From Lentisphaerota bacterium (GTDB taxonomy: Bacteria > Verrucomicrobiota > Lentisphaeria > Oligosphaerales > PUNB01), in the NCBI GenBank assembly GCA_003552565.1, contig PUNB01000233.1, positions 1 through 8,321 on the forward strand: a DNA stretch of 8,321 nt. The letters are read 5' to 3'. Under the pieces are notes generated by a model. The model ran no database searches, was not told where the DNA came from, and worked only from the letters and a program-made list of their open reading frames with translations. Within the stretch, counting starts at the first letter, position 1. The number at the start of each line of letters is the position of its first letter. Below are positions 1 to 6,361 of this stretch, piece after piece. The position numbers and the translations under genes are program-made.

Positions 1-1
1 A

Positions 2-60
2 CCGCTTTCCGCTTTCCGCTTACCGCTTTCCGCTTTCAGGTTTCCGCTTTCAGGTTTCCG
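2..60. repeat. Tandem heptamer array, consensus CCGCTTT
   Basis: Eight 7-nt units run without interruption from position 2 to 57, followed by a partial CCG. Five units are exactly CCGCTTT (2, 9, 23, 30, 44), one is CCGCTTA (16), and two are the variant CAGGTTT (37, 51). The variant alternates with the canonical unit at the right end, which suggests duplication of a 14-nt higher-order unit. The period is not a multiple of 3 and there is no coding sense. The array may continue to the left of the window. A degenerate version of the same family lies at about 5080-5121. Function is unknown; cyanobacterial STRR heptamers are a described analogue. Confidence 0.95.
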
Positions 61-62
61 TC

Positions 63-138
63 GTCCTGTCGTCCCGTAGTCCCGTAGTCCCGCAGTCCCG
101 CAGTCCCGCAGTCCCGCAGTCCTGCAGTCCCGCAGTCC
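63..138. repeat. Tandem octamer array, consensus GTCCCGCA
   Basis: Nine 8-nt units run from 63 to 134, followed by a partial GTCC. The units drift from left to right: GTCCTGTC, then GTCCCGTA twice, GTCCCGCA three times, GTCCTGCA, and GTCCCGCA again. The array abuts the CCGCTTT heptamers on the left and ends 14 nt before the stop codon of the acyltransferase gene, so it occupies the 3' flank of the operon's last gene. A shorter, more diverged copy of the same octamer family lies at 5027-5066. No inverted symmetry or T-tract that would make it a terminator is evident. Confidence 0.95.
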
Positions 139-152
139 CTTTTTCTGTCTGT

Positions 153-806
153 TTACGGACTTTCATTTTTCCGCCAATATCTCTGTCCGGTCCGGGGCAT
201 CTCCCGCGGCAGCGGCTGGTTTTCGTCCAGGTCCAGGCAGCGCAGTTGACCGGGAGCGGTTTCCTGATAACGCAGGCCGCTTTCCGGGCAGGTCATAATG
301 TTGTTCTGATCCGGATCGCAAAGGCGTTGTCCATGGCGGCTCATCCAGCCGATTTTCCGGGCCGGCACTCCGGCCATGAGCGCATAGGCGGGTACATTGG
401 TGATGACCGTTGCGCCGGCGGCGATGAAGGCGTAGGGTCCGACCTCCACTCCGCAGACGACGGTGGCGTTGGCGCCTATGGTGGCACCGCGGCGGATAAT
501 GATTTTATCATAAAGACTGTGCCGGTTGATTTCAGCCCGCGGGTTGGGGATGTTGGTGAGGACGCAGGAAGGGCCGAGAAATACGCAGTCTTCGATTTCA
601 TTGCCCTCGTAAATCGACACGTTGTTCTGGATTTTTACGCCGTTGCCGATTGTCGCGCCGCCGGCGACATGCACATTCTGGCCGAGAACGCAGTTGGCGC
701 CAACGCGGGCGCCGGCCATGACATGAGAAAAGTGCCAGATTTTTGTTTCATCACCGATATCGGCTTCTTCATCGACATAGCTGGAAGGATGGCAGTAGTA
801 GTTCAT
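153..806 (-). CDS. WbpD/WlbB-type sugar N-acyltransferase (left-handed beta-helix)
   Basis: This 217-residue protein resembles the cytoplasmic acetyl-CoA-dependent enzymes that acetylate the 3-amino group of UDP-2-acetamido-3-amino-2,3-dideoxyglucuronate on the way to di-N-acetylated uronic acids of O-antigens and capsules. The imperfect hexapeptide repeats of a left-handed beta-helix cover residues 11-147. Family-typical stretches are IWHFSHV (23-29), GQNVHV (42-47), KIQNNVSIYEG (58-68), the loop FLGPSCVLTNIPNPR (76-90), GATIGANATVVCG (107-119) and GVPARKIGWMSRHG (146-159). A tail of about 50 residues with two cysteines (CPESG and LRC), also usual in this family, follows. It is the last gene of the leftward group, starting 11 nt after the deacetylase stop with no convincing Shine-Dalgarno. 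The exact acyl acceptor is not proven; a related QuiNAc4N/Fuc3N-type acyltransferase is the alternative. Confidence 0.87.
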   Translation of the reverse strand: MNYYCHPSSYVDEEADIGDETKIWHFSHVMAGARVGANCVLGQNVHVAGGATIGNGVKIQNNVSIYEGNEIEDCVFLGPSCVLTNIPNPRAEINRHSLYDKIIIRRGATIGANATVVCGVEVGPYAFIAAGATVITNVPAYALMAGVPARKIGWMSRHGQRLCDPDQNNIMTCPESGLRYQETAPGQLRCLDLDENQPLPREMPRTGQRYWRKNESP

Positions 807-817
807 AATTAGAAACT

Positions 818-1705
818 TTAGTTAATATTGTATTTGATTGATTGAATGTGCGACGGATAGTTGTCAATGATATCCTGCAGGGTAGTAAATTCATGCTCAG
901 CCAGGAGTCCGCGGATCTTTTTTTCCACCGTGCGGCGGCTTCTCATACGCAATCGCAACGCCATTTTTATTTTTTTGGAAGATGAATTGAAGCGGGTCTG
1001 GAAATAATCCGGCGGTTTGTCCAAATTTATTTCATAGGGGTGTAAATAAACAATAACCGGCCGGCTTGCACCGATTTTTCGCATGCACCATTGATTGTAG
1101 AACAGGGGAAAGTGACGCAGGTAGCCGCCGCCGCAGGCCGGCATCTCCTTGCCCAGTATTTTGACAGTTGACATCGGCGCTTCAATAATCGAGGAGCCGT
1201 TGCTAAGCTGCATGCTATGTACATGCTTTTCAACGCCCGGCCAGCCGTAACGCCGGACTTTACAGGGAAAAATACTGCTGTCGTACTTGAATCCAAGATT
1301 TATCAGCATTTCCAGCACCCAGGCGGTGTCGGGCCGGATTGAAAAAGCGGGTGCCCGGTGGCCGTTCACTTCCCGGCCGATAATGTCCTCGGTCAATTTT
1401 TTGGCTTTTTCCAAGTCCCGATATGCTTCTTTAGGTGATATGCGGAAATACTGAATGTGGCGATAGCCGTGAATACCTATTTCGTGCCCGCGACTGCTGA
1501 TCTCCTTAAGCAGTTGCGGGAAATGGCTGGCGATCTCGCCGAGAATAAAAAAAGTGGCGAGGGTATTGTTTTCTTTTAGAATATCAAGTATTCTGGAGGT
1601 GTTCCGCACCACCGCTTCGGATGGCGGCCCTTCGATGCCGAAGAGATCTAACATGCCGATATTCAAATCATCTTCGACATCGATTGTAAAGGCGTGTTTG
1701 ATCAT
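818..1705 (-). CDS. Polysaccharide deacetylase, XrtA/PEP-CTERM locus type (NodB/CE4 fold)
   Basis: The 295-residue protein is predicted to remove N- or O-acetyl groups from a polysaccharide with a divalent metal. All expected motifs are present: FTIDVED (6-12) with metal and catalytic aspartates; GHEIGIHGYRH (73-83) with the H79-x3-H83 metal pair; GHRAPAFSI (115-123); YDSSIFP (141-147) followed by RRYGWPG, typical of the subfamily found with XrtA exosortase loci; GGGYLRHFP (192-200); and VIVYLHPYE (217-225) with the C-terminal histidine. Many relatives have W in place of Y in the HPYE motif. No signal peptide is seen. The start codon overlaps the ATP-grasp stop (ATGA), implying translational coupling. 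An exosortase is not in the window, so membership of a full XrtA system is inference. Confidence 0.92.
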   Translation of the reverse strand: MIKHAFTIDVEDDLNIGMLDLFGIEGPPSEAVVRNTSRILDILKENNTLATFFILGEIASHFPQLLKEISSRGHEIGIHGYRHIQYFRISPKEAYRDLEKAKKLTEDIIGREVNGHRAPAFSIRPDTAWVLEMLINLGFKYDSSIFPCKVRRYGWPGVEKHVHSMQLSNGSSIIEAPMSTVKILGKEMPACGGGYLRHFPLFYNQWCMRKIGASRPVIVYLHPYEINLDKPPDYFQTRFNSSSKKIKMALRLRMRSRRTVEKKIRGLLAEHEFTTLQDIIDNYPSHIQSIKYNIN

Positions 1706-2916
1706 TGCTTTTGACTCCCGCTGTCCAGTCTCAGTCTTTCCCGCCTGGCTCTGCGATCACCAGCCAGCAGCAGAGCGTTCTGTGCCAGATAACCGATTAT
1801 CGGTCCCGGGTCAGTTAAGCTGCAGACCTGGTACATAGTGTCTGAACCGAAGAATTTATACCAGCTCGGCCAGGTTTCGCGTCTTCGTTTCCTGTCCACT
1901 CGCAGATACCATAATATATCCCCCGGTAAAAACCTGAGGAAACGATTTTCGTGGTAACCATTGACCGGTTCGACGCGCTGTCCATCCGCCAAGGCTTTCA
2001 TCATTGGCGGAAAATCCACTCCGGCGGCGGAGCAGGCGCGGAAACTTTCCGGGAAGCGCGGATTAATCTCCATTAATTTGGCGGTGTTGTCCCGGGGATC
2101 GTCAATGAAGTCAAAATCACAGAAGCCGATCCATTTCATGGCCGCCAGCATTTTATGGGCGTTTTCCAGGATATCCGGTCGTTTGACGGTGTAATTCAAG
2201 ACACTGCTGCCGCCATCGGGAGGATACATCCGGGTTTTTCCGTAAACCACCCCCGCAAGCAGCCGCTGCTGTTTGTCCACCAGCATATCGACTTTGTGCT
2301 GCATACCGCCCGGGGGGACGAAGTCCTGCAGAAAACAGTCTCCGTGCCGAGCCAGTAATTCAGGCCAGGCCCGGTGTATTTCCTCCGGTGAATGGCACCA
2401 GGTTATGCCGTTGGCGCCGGCGGCCACGGAAGGCTTGATCAGTACCGGCCAGCTTTCGATTTCAGAAATCGCCTGTTCCAGGCCTTCGGTGTCATTCGGA
2501 TACCAGGTTTTGGGAATCGGCACGCCGGCGCGGGCCGCGGTTTGCAGCGTGGGTATTTTGGCGTAGCCGTCGAGGAAAACACGATGTTCCGGCAGCAGCA
2601 GTTTGGTATGAAGCCGGATTTCGTCCTGAATCTCGCTGACCGCCAAGGTGCCGTAATGGCCGACCGGGAAAAGCTGGTCGATCTCGCGCTTGGCCAGAAG
2701 GTCAAGCAGCCAGGATTTAAATTCCTCCGGATGATCGCGGCAGGATTTGTACAGGTGCCTTTCATGACAGTATCGGCTGAAGAATCCAGCGTTGACGCGG
2801 CTGGTGTCAGCGGCGATTACGCGCATCCCGGCTTGCGCAAGAGATTTTATAACCGGCAGCGCCGCCTTGGCCGAGGCTTCAATAACCAGGACGTTGTTTT
2901 TTTTGGGTTTGTCCAT
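1702..2916 (-). CDS. ATP-grasp ligase of a polysaccharide locus
   Basis: A 404-residue member of the ATP-grasp superfamily, enzymes that activate a carboxylate as acyl phosphate and join it to an amine or other nucleophile. A pre-ATP-grasp alpha/beta domain begins at NNVLVIEASAKAAL (7-20). The ATP-binding lysine is in PVLIKPSVAAGANG (157-170), and the metal-binding end is DFDF (267-270) with KLMEINPRFPES (280-291), carrying E283 and N285. A basic tail follows a hydrophobic stretch (372-385). A TTG at 2943 would add nine residues and overlap the upstream gene. The ATG at 2916 is preferred because it begins just before the first beta strand and leaves a 13-nt gap. The substrate is unknown; its place between two deacetylase-like genes suggests amide decoration of a sugar or polymer, which is inference. 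Confidence 0.85.
   Translation of the reverse strand: MDKPKKNNVLVIEASAKAALPVIKSLAQAGMRVIAADTSRVNAGFFSRYCHERHLYKSCRDHPEEFKSWLLDLLAKREIDQLFPVGHYGTLAVSEIQDEIRLHTKLLLPEHRVFLDGYAKIPTLQTAARAGVPIPKTWYPNDTEGLEQAISEIESWPVLIKPSVAAGANGITWCHSPEEIHRAWPELLARHGDCFLQDFVPPGGMQHKVDMLVDKQQRLLAGVVYGKTRMYPPDGGSSVLNYTVKRPDILENAHKMLAAMKWIGFCDFDFIDDPRDNTAKLMEINPRFPESFRACSAAGVDFPPMMKALADGQRVEPVNGYHENRFLRFLPGDILWYLRVDRKRRRETWPSWYKFFGSDTMYQVCSLTDPGPIIGYLAQNALLLAGDRRARRERLRLDSGSQKQ
1715..1719 (-). promoter_or_regulatory. Shine-Dalgarno site of the deacetylase gene
   Basis: On the minus strand the sequence reads GGGAG, 9 nt before the ATG at 1705. It lies inside the last codons of the ATP-grasp gene. It supports the ATG that overlaps the upstream stop (ATGA), and it is the clearest ribosome binding site in the window; most other starts here have weak or no such signal. 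Confidence 0.6.
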
Positions 2917-2929
2917 TTCTGTTTGTGTC

Positions 2930-4783
2930 TTACTTGAAAACAATTTTCTTATTTTCTCCGGGCTCCAGATCGACCAGGGTCATCATCCGGCGTCCGCCGC
3001 GCCATTCGATTTCCAGCGGCAGTTTTTCCAGTCTATCTGAGCCGGTGTTCTCGACCATTGCCCCGTTCGTAGTTGGTTCGACTTTCACGCATCTGTGCCG
3101 GGGACTCATGACTGTCCGCCAGTATCGACCCAGAGCAGTCACGGTGGCGGCGTAGAAATCACCGCCGCTTTCTCCGAGAACGTAATACAGTATTTCACGG
3201 GTCATATTGGTTCCGGCACAGCCCTGATAAGCCAGCAGATGATGGTGGGCCATAAACAGAAACACTCGGCCGTGGCGACGGGCGGCTCCTGCCCAGTACT
3301 TGAGCATGGCGGTTTTATAGGCGTCGTCCGGGTCACCCGGATATTTCTTGGTGATTTCCACCAGCTTATCGCAGCCCTCAGGATGGTGCGGCGGGGGAAG
3401 ACGCAGGACATTGGTAAAGCCGGAAGCGTCAGTGTCGGTACCGAATTCGATACCGGCCGCCTCCACGGCGCGTGCGGTATGACGGTCAAAAGTGCGCCCC
3501 GGCACTCCCCAGCTGGCGGGTGTCACCCCGAGTTTTTCAGCGATGATTTTGTTGTTGGCAATGGCGTTGTCTCTTTGTTCGGAGAACGAGTCGGCTTCGC
3601 CCTCGCTTTGCCAGGGGTAGCGTCCGTCGCCGATCCAGGCATGACTTTTCCAATTGTTGCCCGCGGCCGCGCCGCTGTGAGTGCCTAAATGCACATACAT
3701 GTGATTGCCCAGTTCCATGGCGTATTCATTTTTACTGGCAACTGGGAATTCCAGGTCACTGCGCATATCAACGCGCTCTTTCAGGAAACGAATGAAATCA
3801 GGAATTTCTTCCGATCGCCGGTTCCAGCCGAAATGCTGACAGAACTGTCGATGCTCCTCCTGGTTTAAACTCAGCGCTCCGGAAAGATAAAGAGTGCTGG
3901 GCAGTCGGAATCTCATGCTCAGTCCGAGTGCGTGGCGCAGGCCGGTTTCACACTGGAAGGTGGCGGGATCGTACAAATCCTGATCTCCGCGCCAGGCGAA
4001 ACCGGCCGCGGCACCGCCTTTCCAGCGATTTATTTCGGCTCTTATGACGGTATCCTCCGCTGGGTCAAAAATTGAACGCAGACGCAGGCGGCGCTTAATA
4101 ACTGTATCCCCATGACTGATTTTAAGTTTGACACTGGCCGGCTTATCCGTCAGCTCGACGGCTTTAATAGAAAACGGCATAAGTGTATACTGTCCAGGAT
4201 CGGGGCAGAGAATTTCACCCTCGTTGAAGTCGACAGCCTGTATTTTTTTGCTGTCGAATTCGATTTCCGCGGCCAGCGGAAACTGTGGAACAACGGGACT
4301 CGGGTTGAGAATCAGCAGTTCAAATTTTTCCTGCCGGTTCAAGGGCCAGTCGCCCAGTTCATGGACAGAGCCGCGATGAAGCACCGGTCCGCGGACATTG
4401 ACTATTATGCGGGGGACCGGTATCGGCACTCGGCCGGAGTAACGCTGGTCCTGATGGGCGAAATCGCCGGCTCGCCAGCGGCGGTCAATGTTCAAGGTGA
4501 CGGCCCAGAGCAGAGCCAGCGACAAACCGATGGCGATTCCGGCCCATGGAGAGAGCGTTAAAGACCACAGCGCAGTCAACAGTATCAAGCCCGCGCCATC
4601 CACCTGCACTCGGTGCCAATGACATTTCTTGAACAAGGTTTCATAAACCACATTGGCCATCATCATCAGCCAGCCGATGCGGAAAGGAGCGAGAAAAAAA
4701 CATTTGCTGAGAATAAATACAGCCGTCAGCGAAATTGTCCCCGCCCAGCCGACTGTTTCCGATAATAGTAAAATATGTTCCAT
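2930..4783 (-). CDS. Membrane-anchored protein with divergent NodB-like deacetylase domain
   Basis: A 617-residue protein from the ATG at 4783; a GTG at 4831 would add 16 polar residues and cannot be excluded. The first 100 residues hold three or four hydrophobic segments (about 13-32, 36-50, 64-78, 80-98). Residues 118-240 are beta-rich, probably a beta-sandwich. Residues 258-560 have the order of a NodB (CE4) barrel: FAWRGDQD (262-269) at the catalytic-aspartate position, LGNHMYVHLGTH (358-369) with H361-x3-H365 like the metal pair, SWGVPGRTFD (424-433) near the third motif, and LFMAHHHLL (509-517) near the last histidine motif. A small C-terminal domain (565-617) follows. The motifs are not canonical, so activity is uncertain; I recognise no named family. 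It ends 13 nt before the ATP-grasp ATG, consistent with co-transcription. Confidence 0.75.
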   Translation of the reverse strand: MEHILLLSETVGWAGTISLTAVFILSKCFFLAPFRIGWLMMMANVVYETLFKKCHWHRVQVDGAGLILLTALWSLTLSPWAGIAIGLSLALLWAVTLNIDRRWRAGDFAHQDQRYSGRVPIPVPRIIVNVRGPVLHRGSVHELGDWPLNRQEKFELLILNPSPVVPQFPLAAEIEFDSKKIQAVDFNEGEILCPDPGQYTLMPFSIKAVELTDKPASVKLKISHGDTVIKRRLRLRSIFDPAEDTVIRAEINRWKGGAAAGFAWRGDQDLYDPATFQCETGLRHALGLSMRFRLPSTLYLSGALSLNQEEHRQFCQHFGWNRRSEEIPDFIRFLKERVDMRSDLEFPVASKNEYAMELGNHMYVHLGTHSGAAAGNNWKSHAWIGDGRYPWQSEGEADSFSEQRDNAIANNKIIAEKLGVTPASWGVPGRTFDRHTARAVEAAGIEFGTDTDASGFTNVLRLPPPHHPEGCDKLVEITKKYPGDPDDAYKTAMLKYWAGAARRHGRVFLFMAHHHLLAYQGCAGTNMTREILYYVLGESGGDFYAATVTALGRYWRTVMSPRHRCVKVEPTTNGAMVENTGSDRLEKLPLEIEWRGGRRMMTLVDLEPGENKKIVFK

Positions 4784-4877
4784 GCTGTTTTGTTTACTTT
4801 TTTCGTGTATTTCGCATCCCGCTGCTTCCACGCTCTAAATAGCTGGATAAATATTTCTTGTGGTCATCTTGTTCGTT

Positions 4878-4917
4878 ATTAGTGTGGATCAGTGCAGATT
4901 AGTGGTTATAAGTGCAG
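4878..4917. repeat. Degenerate decamer tandem repeat, consensus ATTAGTGCAG
   Basis: Four adjacent 10-nt units are seen: ATTAGTGTGG (4878), ATCAGTGCAG (4888), ATTAGTGGTT (4898) and ATAAGTGCAG (4908). The core AGTG sits at the same place in every unit. It is the only decamer family in the window, located upstream of the membrane-protein gene. Function is unknown. Confidence 0.85.
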
Positions 4918-4966
4918 TCCGCTCTGCTGCCGCTCTGTGTTGTCTCTTGCGAAGCGGGTGGTAAAT

Positions 4967-4997
4967 ATTAAGCATTACACATTATAGATTACGAATT
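4967..4997 (+). repeat. ATTNNNN heptamer array, short copy, plus orientation
   Basis: Four 7-nt units, ATTAAGC, ATTACAC, ATTATAG and ATTACGA, are followed by a partial ATT. They belong to the same family as the long array at 8115-8271. The first 18 nt (4967-4984) recur exactly in inverted orientation at 7591-7608, on the other side of the two glycosyltransferase genes. Confidence 0.88.
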
Positions 4998-5026
4998 TTG
5001 ACTAGCGATTTACAACTTCAACTCTC

Positions 5027-5066
5027 CGACACCCATACTCCCATGCTCCCGCAGTCCTTGCGTCCT
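5027..5066. repeat. Degenerate octamer array related to GTCCCGCA
   Basis: Five 8-nt units, CGACACCC, ATACTCCC, ATGCTCCC, GCAGTCCT and TGCGTCCT, keep an 8-nt period. They match a rotation of the GTCCCGCA units at 63-138 (GCAGTCCC). This copy is shorter and more diverged, so it looks like an older relic of the same family. Confidence 0.75.
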
Positions 5067-5079
5067 CCGATCTCACCTT

Positions 5080-5121
5080 CCGCTTTTCGCCTGTACTCTA
5101 CGCTTTCTTTTCAGCTTTCCA
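5080..5121. repeat. Degenerate CCGCTTT heptamer array running into a gene end
   Basis: CCGCTTT at 5080 is followed by six-nt-plus-one variants in 7-nt register: TCGCCTG, TACTCTA, CGCTTTC, TTTTCAG and CTTTCCA. Similarity to the array at 2-60 (CGCTTTC and TTTCAG strings) is clear, but the units are eroded. The stop codon of the glycosyltransferase (TGA, 5111-5113) lies inside this register, so the last few codons of that gene may derive from repeat DNA. Confidence 0.6.
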
Positions 5122-6361
5122 AGCTTGGTTCCCAAGCGGTCAACAGATCGGTTTCACCATTGGCGGTTTTCTCAATGATGTTGCAGTAGCGTTCCATGAT
5201 ATCCGGCAGAAGCAGGGTTTTTTCCACTAATTTCCTGCCGTTTTGGCCGCGCTGCCGATATTCCTCCGGATTGTTTCTGGCTTCAGCGACAATATCCGCC
5301 AGGCCTTGGTGGTCAAAAGCGGCTACGGTTTTGCCGGTTTTAAAACGGTTGATGATTTCCGCCTGCTGTCCTTCCATAGCGGCGGCTATAGGTTTTCCCG
5401 CGCCCATATAGTCGATGAATTTATTCTGGAAATAAATATCAATCAAAGGACTTTTAAAAAGAGTCATGACCACTAGATCACATGCCGCAAGTAAACGCGG
5501 AATCTCGGTTTTCGGCACACTGTCATGGAAAGATATATTTTGCAATTCCAGTTCCCGGGCCAGTTTGATTGCTTTCGGTTTGGTCTGACCGGTTCCAAAT
5601 AAATGAAAGCGGATATCAGGCTGGTTTTTCAGGCAGGCCGCCGCTCGTACAATGACTTCAATCGCGGTCACTTCGGTGTGGGTGCCTGTATAAAGGACGA
5701 TGAAAGAATTGTTCCAGCCATATTGTTCGCGGGTTTTTTGCCGGGCGTACTTTTCAAGTTTGAAAAGATCGGGGTCGAAGCCATTCGGCAAAACATCAAT
5801 CTTGTTTGCGTCGAGGCCTTTGTTCAGCAACTCGTTTTTTATTCCGGGGGTAAGGCTGATGATTCTGCGGGCTTTTCTGTACAGAGAGTTGACCAGCCAG
5901 TGCATGACATGGATTTTCCAGCCGGTGACCGCTTTTTTTACCTCCAGAGCATCCGGCCACAGGTCCCGGACTTCAAGAATGAACGGTGTTCGGTGGCGTC
6001 CCGCCACCAGACGGGCCGACCAGCCGGTGAACATCGGCTGGATGCTGGCAATGACAATATCCGGCTTTGGTAAACGCAAGCCTGCGCGTAAGGCCCGCCA
6101 GGCGAAACCAAGATAAGTCTTCATGCGGGCTTTTAAACTGACCCGCATATTTCGAGCGGCTTTCAGGCGATGCACTCGATAGCTGCCGCCTCCGGGAGCC
6201 TGATAATGTTCTTCCGGTACGTTGATATCGTCCAAATGATCACAGGCGACAACTTCCACCTGGTGCCCTCGGTCCGCCAGCATTTGAACCAGTTTTCGAG
6301 GACGGTGACTGCCGGGAGAATCGGCTCCGGCAAAGAACTGACTGTAGTAATGAATAATCAT
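5111..6361 (-). CDS. Family-4 glycosyltransferase (WbuB-like, GT-B fold)
   Basis: This 416-residue protein has the two Rossmann domains of a GT-B retaining glycosyltransferase, which would transfer a sugar from a nucleotide donor to a lipid-linked glycan at the cytoplasmic face of the inner membrane. The N-terminal domain starts at MIIHYYSQFF, with RPRKLVQMLADRGHQVEVV (20-38) and ILEVRDLWPD (128-137), characteristic of the WbuB-like GT4 group. The C-terminal domain carries LPNGFDPDLF (191-200), YTGTHTEVTA (224-233), LFGTGQTKP (254-262) and FQNKFIDYMGAGKPI (311-325) before the donor-binding region. Its ATG overlaps the stop of the preceding glycosyltransferase by 4 nt (ATGA), with only a weak GGA upstream. 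It is a diverged paralogue of that neighbour. The donor sugar cannot be told from sequence. Confidence 0.92.
   Translation of the reverse strand: MIIHYYSQFFAGADSPGSHRPRKLVQMLADRGHQVEVVACDHLDDINVPEEHYQAPGGGSYRVHRLKAARNMRVSLKARMKTYLGFAWRALRAGLRLPKPDIVIASIQPMFTGWSARLVAGRHRTPFILEVRDLWPDALEVKKAVTGWKIHVMHWLVNSLYRKARRIISLTPGIKNELLNKGLDANKIDVLPNGFDPDLFKLEKYARQKTREQYGWNNSFIVLYTGTHTEVTAIEVIVRAAACLKNQPDIRFHLFGTGQTKPKAIKLARELELQNISFHDSVPKTEIPRLLAACDLVVMTLFKSPLIDIYFQNKFIDYMGAGKPIAAAMEGQQAEIINRFKTGKTVAAFDHQGLADIVAEARNNPEEYRQRGQNGRKLVEKTLLLPDIMERYCNIIEKTANGETDLLTAWEPSLES

Larger units (their letters stand above)
4784..5110. other. Gene-free gap built from four short-repeat families
   Basis: No credible gene lies in these 327 nt. 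The gap contains, left to right, a decamer array, an ATTNNNN heptamer array, a degenerate octamer array and a degenerate CCGCTTT heptamer array, each listed separately. The promoter of the leftward operon headed by the membrane protein should lie here if that operon has its own, but no clear -35/-10 pair stands out. No hairpin followed by a T-run that would end the glycosyltransferase transcript was found. Confidence 0.7.

Noticed and set aside
246..812. Long plus-strand open frame opposite the acyltransferase gene
   Set aside because: It is antisense to a clearly recognisable hexapeptide-repeat protein and its own translation has no family features; it is a shadow of the real gene's codon bias.
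4112..4561. Plus-strand open frame of 149 codons opposite the membrane NodB-like gene
   Set aside because: It lies wholly within the minus-strand coding region, shows no recognisable domain, and has no supporting start context.
5119..5128. Palindrome CCAAGCTTGG near the glycosyltransferase stop as a terminator
   Set aside because: It is a perfect palindrome with no loop and no T-run on the transcript side, and it lies within the coding sequence; a short palindrome of this size is expected by chance.
4998..5189. 63-codon plus-strand open frame across the repeat gap
   Set aside because: Most of it translates degenerate octamer and heptamer repeats and its end overlaps the glycosyltransferase on the other strand; no evidence of coding.
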